A stretch of DNA of 64,000 nt from Zoroaster sp. YZ-2022 (lineage: Eukaryota; Echinodermata; Asteroidea; Forcipulatida; Zoroasteridae), in NCBI GenBank assembly GCA_029582265.1, contig CM055820.1, positions 12,802,966-12,866,965 of the forward strand, in the 5' to 3' direction. Numbering within the stretch: the first letter of the stretch is position 1; every line of letters begins with the position of its first letter. Position numbers and translations under genes: made by a program. This document shows, one piece after another, positions 1-64,000 of this stretch. The notes under the pieces are model-generated. The model made no database searches. It saw nothing but the letters and a program-made list of their open reading frames with translations, and had not been told where the DNA came from.

Positions 1-1133
1 AGAGAATTAGCTGTTGCAAACTGCTTACCAACCTAAAGGACCTGTAGTATAAATAGAGAATTAGCTGTTTCAAACTTTGTACCAACCTAAAGGACCTGTA
101 GTATAAATAGAGAATTAGCTGTTGCAAACTGCTTACCAACCTAAAGGACCTGTAGTATAAATAGAGAATTAGCTGTTGCAAACTGCTTACCAACCTAAAG
201 GACCTGTAGTATAAATAGAGAATTAGCTGTTGCAAACTGCTTACCAACCTAAAGGACCTGTAGTATAAATAGAGAATTAGCTGTTGCAAACTGCTTACCA
301 ACCTAAAGGACCTGTAGTATAAATAGAGAATTAGCTGTTGCAAACTGCTTACCAACCTAAAGGACCTGTAGTATAAATAGAGAATTAGCTGTTGCAACTG
401 CTTACCAACCTAAAGGACCTGTAGTATAAATAGAGAATTAGCTGTTGCAAACTGCTTACCAACCTAAAGGACCTGTAGTATAAATAGAGAATTAGCTGTT
501 GCAAACTGCTTACCAACCTAAAGGACCTGTAGTATAAATAGAGAATTAGCTGTTGCAAACTGCTTACCAACCTAAAGGACCTGTAGTATAAATAGAGAAT
601 TAGCTGTTGCAAACTGCTTACCAACCTAAAGGACCTGTAGTATAAATAGAGAATTAGCTGTTGCAAACTGCTTACCAACCTAAAGGATCCTGTAGTATAA
701 ATAGAGAATTAGCTGTTGCAAACTGCTTACCAACCTAAAGGACCTGTAGTATAAATAGAGAATTAGCTGTTGCAAACTGCTTACCAACCTAAAGGACCTG
801 TAGTATAAATAGAGAATTAGCTGTTGCAAACTGCTTACCAACCTAAAAGACCTGTAGTATAAATAGAGAATTAGCTGTTGCAAACTGCTTACCAACCTAA
901 AGGACCTGTAGTATAAATAGAGAATTAGCTGTTGCAAACTGCTTACCAACCTAAAGGACCTGTAGTATAAATAGAGAATTAGCTGTTGCAAACTGCTTAC
1001 CAACCTAAAAGACCTGTAGTATAAATAGAGAATTAGCTGTTGCAAACTGCTTACCAACCTAAAGGACATGTAGTATAAATAGAGAATTAGCTGTTGCAAA
1101 CTGCTTACCAACCTAAAAGACCTGTAGTATAAA
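1..1133. repeat. 54-bp satellite, about 21 copies
   Basis: The unit begins AGAGAATTAGCTGTTGCAAA and ends CTGTAGTATAAAT, 54 bp, head to tail. The copy starting at 55 has several changes, the copy near 392 has lost one A, and the copy near 687 has gained a base. Several copies share the aaaga variant (near 845, 1009, 1117). The array probably continues left of the window. 54 is a multiple of three, so long repetitive open frames appear by chance. The same unit occurs once, inverted, at 23175-23230 as the tail of a fold-back element. Confidence 0.97.
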
Positions 1134-1137
1134 TGCA

Positions 1138-1230
1138 AAATAAATGTCATTGGCCTTACGTTTCAAACCTAGCAGGTTCTTTCTCAAAGGCAAAATGCTA
1201 GGTTCGAAACGTAAGGCCAATAATGTTCAT
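1138..1230. repeat. Fold-back element next to the satellite
   Basis: TGGCCTTACGTTTCAAACCT at the left pairs with AGGTTCGAAACGTAAGGCCA at the right around a loop containing TCTTTCTCAAAGGC. Related copies are at 2598-2665 (one arm), 23055-23250 (both arms plus one satellite unit) and, decayed, 15705-15825. Confidence 0.8.
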
Positions 1231-1340
1231 TTTACATCTTTAATTGATTCAAGTCCTTACATAATTCTCATAATTTCAGACAAATCGATAAACTTTAACA
1301 TCTTTGCTAGCTAAAGGGTTCATGACAATTTATTCCCTAG

Positions 1341-60744
<59,404 letters not shown>

Positions 60745-61616
60745 TAGTTCAAACTATCAAGATTATAATAATTGTTGGCAATCATTTTTTCTGGGAATGA
60801 CAAGGATTATACAGATGAAAAAACCCTTGAGATCTAAGGCTAGAGGACTCATTGGATTGACTCGAGGTGTAACGAGCAGAAAAACAAGATCTTTCTTTTA
60901 ATGTGACAAGGCAAAAGTAATTGTAATACAAACATTCAAAAAACAACTGTCAAGGTTGAATTGCTACTAAAGGGGTCACTCATGGGCGGAAATTAGGATC
61001 CTGTTAAAAGCCATTAAATTTAAGGCTACGACAGGTAAAGTTAAGAAAATATAATTGAACATTAGCAAAATACACAAAAGGAAAAATGGTGAGAACATTT
61101 TCCGATGTGTTGGGTTTTATCAAACGGAAACAAATCAAACAACTCTTTTAACTTGACACAGAAATATCACTTCATGCTTTCTTCAACAACAAAGAACATT
61201 TCATCCTCTATTTTTTTGCCCTTGTTAAAACTGTCGACAGACATAAACTCTGCAAATGCATTTGAAGATACCTTATGGATGCTGATTCTGAACAGTTAAA
61301 AACATAAATGCAGTTCTATTAACCAGATGGCCGTGTCCGGCCATTTGGAAGATGAACATTCTTTGCCGAGTTTTTCTTGAAAACATTTTAATTGCTATTT
61401 TTTCTAGCGCCACCTAAGTTACAACCTTCCGAATGAGATACTGAATGGTACAAATCCATTAATGCATAATGCCAGAATTTTTTTTTTTTTAAATGATGAA
61501 TTTAATATCAAGCTGTGTAAAAAAACCTCAAAATACAGTCCACAACAAAATTGTGTTTCAAGCGATCATCCAGCCTACAGTGATCCGGAAACAGTAATCA
61601 TTGCTTCTGAAATAAA
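60745..61616 (+). other. Likely GRAMD4 3' untranslated region with AATAAA
   Basis: No coding signal follows the stop. The first canonical AATAAA that could serve the gene is at 61611-61616. The extent is inferred; I cannot see a cleavage site. Short open frames here have no recognisable content. Confidence 0.4.
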
Positions 61617-62549
61617 TGTTATAAATCTATATTAAAGATATATCACCAGTGGTTGGCTCAAGACCCCCCCCCCCCCCCAAAAAAATAGAATTCAAAAAAC
61701 GAACAAATTTTGAAAGATAATACCGTTATTAAATGAACAAAAACATATTATGACATTCTGATGACAGAAACTATATAAAAGCGATATTTAAAATGTGCTT
61801 GATTCTGATTGACAGCTGCGCTGGCCAATCAGAAGACTGCACACGCCCTCGTGCAAGCCGAGGATTAAAACAGTGGGCCAGCATTTTATTAATTTGAGGT
61901 TTTTATTTTACTGGTACTAATCCTTGACGGATTTTTTCATTCAGTGTCTCAAATGAAAGCTTGTAACTTCCTGAACCCCAGAAAAATAGCAATTCAACAT
62001 TTGTTACCATCAAATCGGCCCAGAGATGGGTGATATCTCTTTAATTCATCCAGCGCTTTTATGTCGTTCATTCAGGGAATGTTTCCTGTGAGGGAAAGTT
62101 TCCTGTGGTGGAAATAAATGCCAGGTAAAATCAATGCCTCTATACTACACTGACAACATTTACAGATATAGTTTGGTGTGAGTAGCTACAAACTTGGGGT
62201 GGGGGGGGGGGGGGTTAATAAATTTGCTGCATTTTTCCTCTTTTTTTTTTTAGTGTTATAGATTGAACTTGTGGATTTCTGTCCAGTCAAAGAACGCTTT
62301 GTTCATACCTTAATGTATTATTCATGAGCTGTCATGCTTGACAAAAGTTGTTCAGTACTAACTTGAAGTAAAAATGTACTTACGAGACCATATGTGAGAT
62401 TGTTTTTATTGTTCAATTACAACATGAACATTTATTTGAAGAAAAAAAACTTTATTTTTAACATATTTGTATCATAGTACTTCAAAGAAATACTGTTATT
62501 TACTTAATTAAATCAGTGTACTTACACATGTATTGTACATGTGTACTAT
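61617..62549. other. Downstream intergenic DNA, nothing recognised
   Basis: Poly-C at 61664-61678 and poly-G at 62202-62214; otherwise AT-rich with no coding signal. Confidence 0.45.
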
Positions 62550-62819
62550 TTAACCATATCCCCCTAGGTATTCTGGCTAGGAACCTTCTTGAATCCTCCA
62601 AAATCCATCAGTGCACTTTTGGAAACATACCCTTATCTTCAAAATGCACCATGCATTTTCGTTGATCTTTCATATTCAGCACTTATGGCCTGTACTTCTT
62701 GCCAGGTAGTCATTTTGCCCCATTTGAAGAGGTGAAAGTACCAGTTTCCAACAGTGCTGAATTTTTCCCAAAAAGTGCCCCTTGGAGGATTTTGCAGGAT
62801 TTGGGGTGGTTAGGGTTAA
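62550..62819 (+). mobile_element. M1 MITE, complete copy downstream of GRAMD4
   Basis: Starts TTAACCATATCCCCCTAGGT and ends GGTGGTTAGGGTTAA, 270 bp, the same length as 23274-23543. Confidence 0.9.
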
Positions 62820-63330
62820 TGTAATTATTAAAAATTAATGTTTCTTGTAAATGTGATTTGAAGCTTTGTATTGTGGGTAGGATATAAGACAATTAGGTTA
62901 ACAGGTAACATCATGTGTAATTATCTCTTCTTGGAAGAAATGATGTAGTTCTGAAAAGAACCAGTAGTGAGGATAGGTTGTGATGTTTCAAACAGTGGCC
63001 TCTGTCAGTTTCGCAATTTCCATGGCTATTTTGTACACGTCTACTTTCCTTGTGGAAATAATGTAAATTACTATTAAAGTAGATATTTGGATAATAATTA
63101 ATTGACTTAAGCATATTTTAACAGTCCTATTAAAAAGTAATATATTTTTCCAGCAATGAATTTATCATGATACATCATGAATTAATTTAATATCCACTTC
63201 ATTACTCAATTATTTTGTGAAGTGACTTATTTTGAAGTATTGTACTTATTTTATGTCAGCAAAAAAGCAATGCATAGATAATAATAATAAAAAATTAAAC
63301 AAATAAAAATAATTGAAAAAAAATATACCT
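62820..63330. other. Intergenic DNA, nothing recognised
   Basis: AT-rich; short open frames without motifs. Confidence 0.45.
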
Positions 63331-63331
63331 T

Positions 63332-63821
63332 TTAAGGGAAAATACAACATTGGTATCATCAAATTGACCAATTATTATCTTAAAACTTAATTTGTAGAAA
63401 ATTGATTCTTGTATCAATTATCATGAGAAGTTATTTCATTGATTTAATTTTGCCCTACACCGACGTGTGTATAGCACTGTATACTCGGTGCTTTCCGAGT
63501 GTCTGTGAAAAAAAAACTACACAGGCGACTCGGGCGGGATTCGAACCCACGACCTCCTGCTTACTAGTGCAGACGTCTTAACCTCTCGATGACAATTGGT
63601 CGGCTAGAATCCCATATAGCAGCGGGTTCCCGCGATATACCAACCTATAAGTTATTTCATCTGAAGTGCTTTCATCTTAGAGGAAAACAGGAATTGTTAA
63701 AACGAATTTACAATTTATAAAAGGTTGCTGTCAATTTTTGTCATTTTCTCAAAAACGTGAGCACCAATTGTGATACATTATTCACAGGTTTCCATGATAT
63801 ATTTCTAGATGGCACTCGTGG
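63332..63821 (+). mobile_element. GGTACAACATTGG MITE, hosting SINE-C and abutting SINE-A
   Basis: TTTTAAGGGAAAATACAACA start and GTGCTTTCATCTTAGAGGAA after the SINE-C insertion. The right end is cut by the SINE-A at 63822. Confidence 0.78.
63440..63648 (-). mobile_element. SINE-C (tRNA-headed) with 12-bp target duplication
   Basis: AAGTTATTTCAT at 63428-63439 and 63649-63660 flanks it. The inverse B box is GGGATTCGAACCC, followed by ACGACCTCCTGCTTACTAGT and GTGTCTGTG. It is distinct from SINE-A and SINE-B. Confidence 0.88.
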
Positions 63822-64000
63822 AGTGCCATGGCCGAGCGGTTTAGTGCATCAAATTTGTGTTCTGATGGCTGCGTCGTCAGAATGTGGGTTCGAATCCCGA
63901 CCGTGACCATGGTGCTTGTGTCCTCGAGCAAGACACTTTACCATAATTGCTTCCTTCCACCCAGGAGTAAAATGGGTACCTGTGAGGGCAGAGTTGGATG
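63822..64000 (+). mobile_element. SINE-A, runs off the right edge
   Basis: Head GAGTGCCATGGCCGAGCGGT, B box GGTTCGAATCCC, TGTCCTCGAGCAAGACACTT; cut by the end of the window. Confidence 0.92.

Noticed and set aside
385..1150. 97- and 156-residue repetitive frames on the minus strand
   Set aside because: The 54-bp satellite unit is divisible by three, so any stop-free frame stays open. There is no start context or non-repeat sequence.
61105..61299. 64-aa frame downstream of GRAMD4
   Set aside because: Inside the likely 3' UTR with no recognisable motif.

Overview
The window is animal nuclear DNA: AT-rich, intron-rich and packed with transposon debris. The tRNA-headed SINEs, the many MITE families and the long satellites suggest a marine invertebrate. 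An ambulacrarian or cephalochordate would fit, but the sequence does not fix the species.

One protein-coding gene spans almost everything on the + strand. Fourteen coding exons between 1341 and 60744 splice in a single consistent frame. They encode the last ~500 residues of a GRAMD4-like protein (GRAM domain-containing protein 4, 'death-inducing protein'): a coiled coil, an acidic linker, a first membrane segment, a membrane hairpin and a C-terminal GRAM domain. The 5' exon(s) lie to the left of base 1. All junctions have AG acceptors and GT donors, and every split codon closes. Introns reach 15.5 kb (17014-32494) and 11.3 kb (48514-59839). I see no second host gene.

The introns hold nested repeats. 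1-1133 is a 54-bp satellite, and its unit is also the tail of a dispersed fold-back element. 2.3-8 kb holds TTAA-bounded MITEs, a hAT-type element and three SINE-A copies. 10.1-14.6 kb holds a decayed non-LTR retrotransposon inside a broken palindromic element. 18.8-19.95 kb is a hAT-like element with an 8-bp target duplication. 20.7-22.2 kb is a hairpin-led element with ~141-bp internal repeats. 23.7-32.1 kb holds mariner-like MITEs, a near-perfect palindrome, a (TAA)~103 tract and an inverted SINE pair. 36.0-39.36 kb is a 22-bp satellite and 40.44-40.83 kb a 17-bp satellite. 42.4-45.5 kb holds two tandem duplications, one of which copies the end of a GRAMD4 exon with its splice donor. 49.9-53.3 kb holds minisatellites and a chimeric SINE with an RTE-type tail. 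56-59.4 kb holds a TTAA element carrying a frameshifted THAP zinc finger and a CACTA-ended MITE nested in another MITE.

The most notable items are the THAP-bearing TTAA element (57345-58018), the tRNA-head/RTE-tail SINE with its own target-site duplication (51613-51947), the duplicated splice donor (44732-45520), the MITE families whose ends look like telomere repeats, and the satellite derived from a mobile-element tail.
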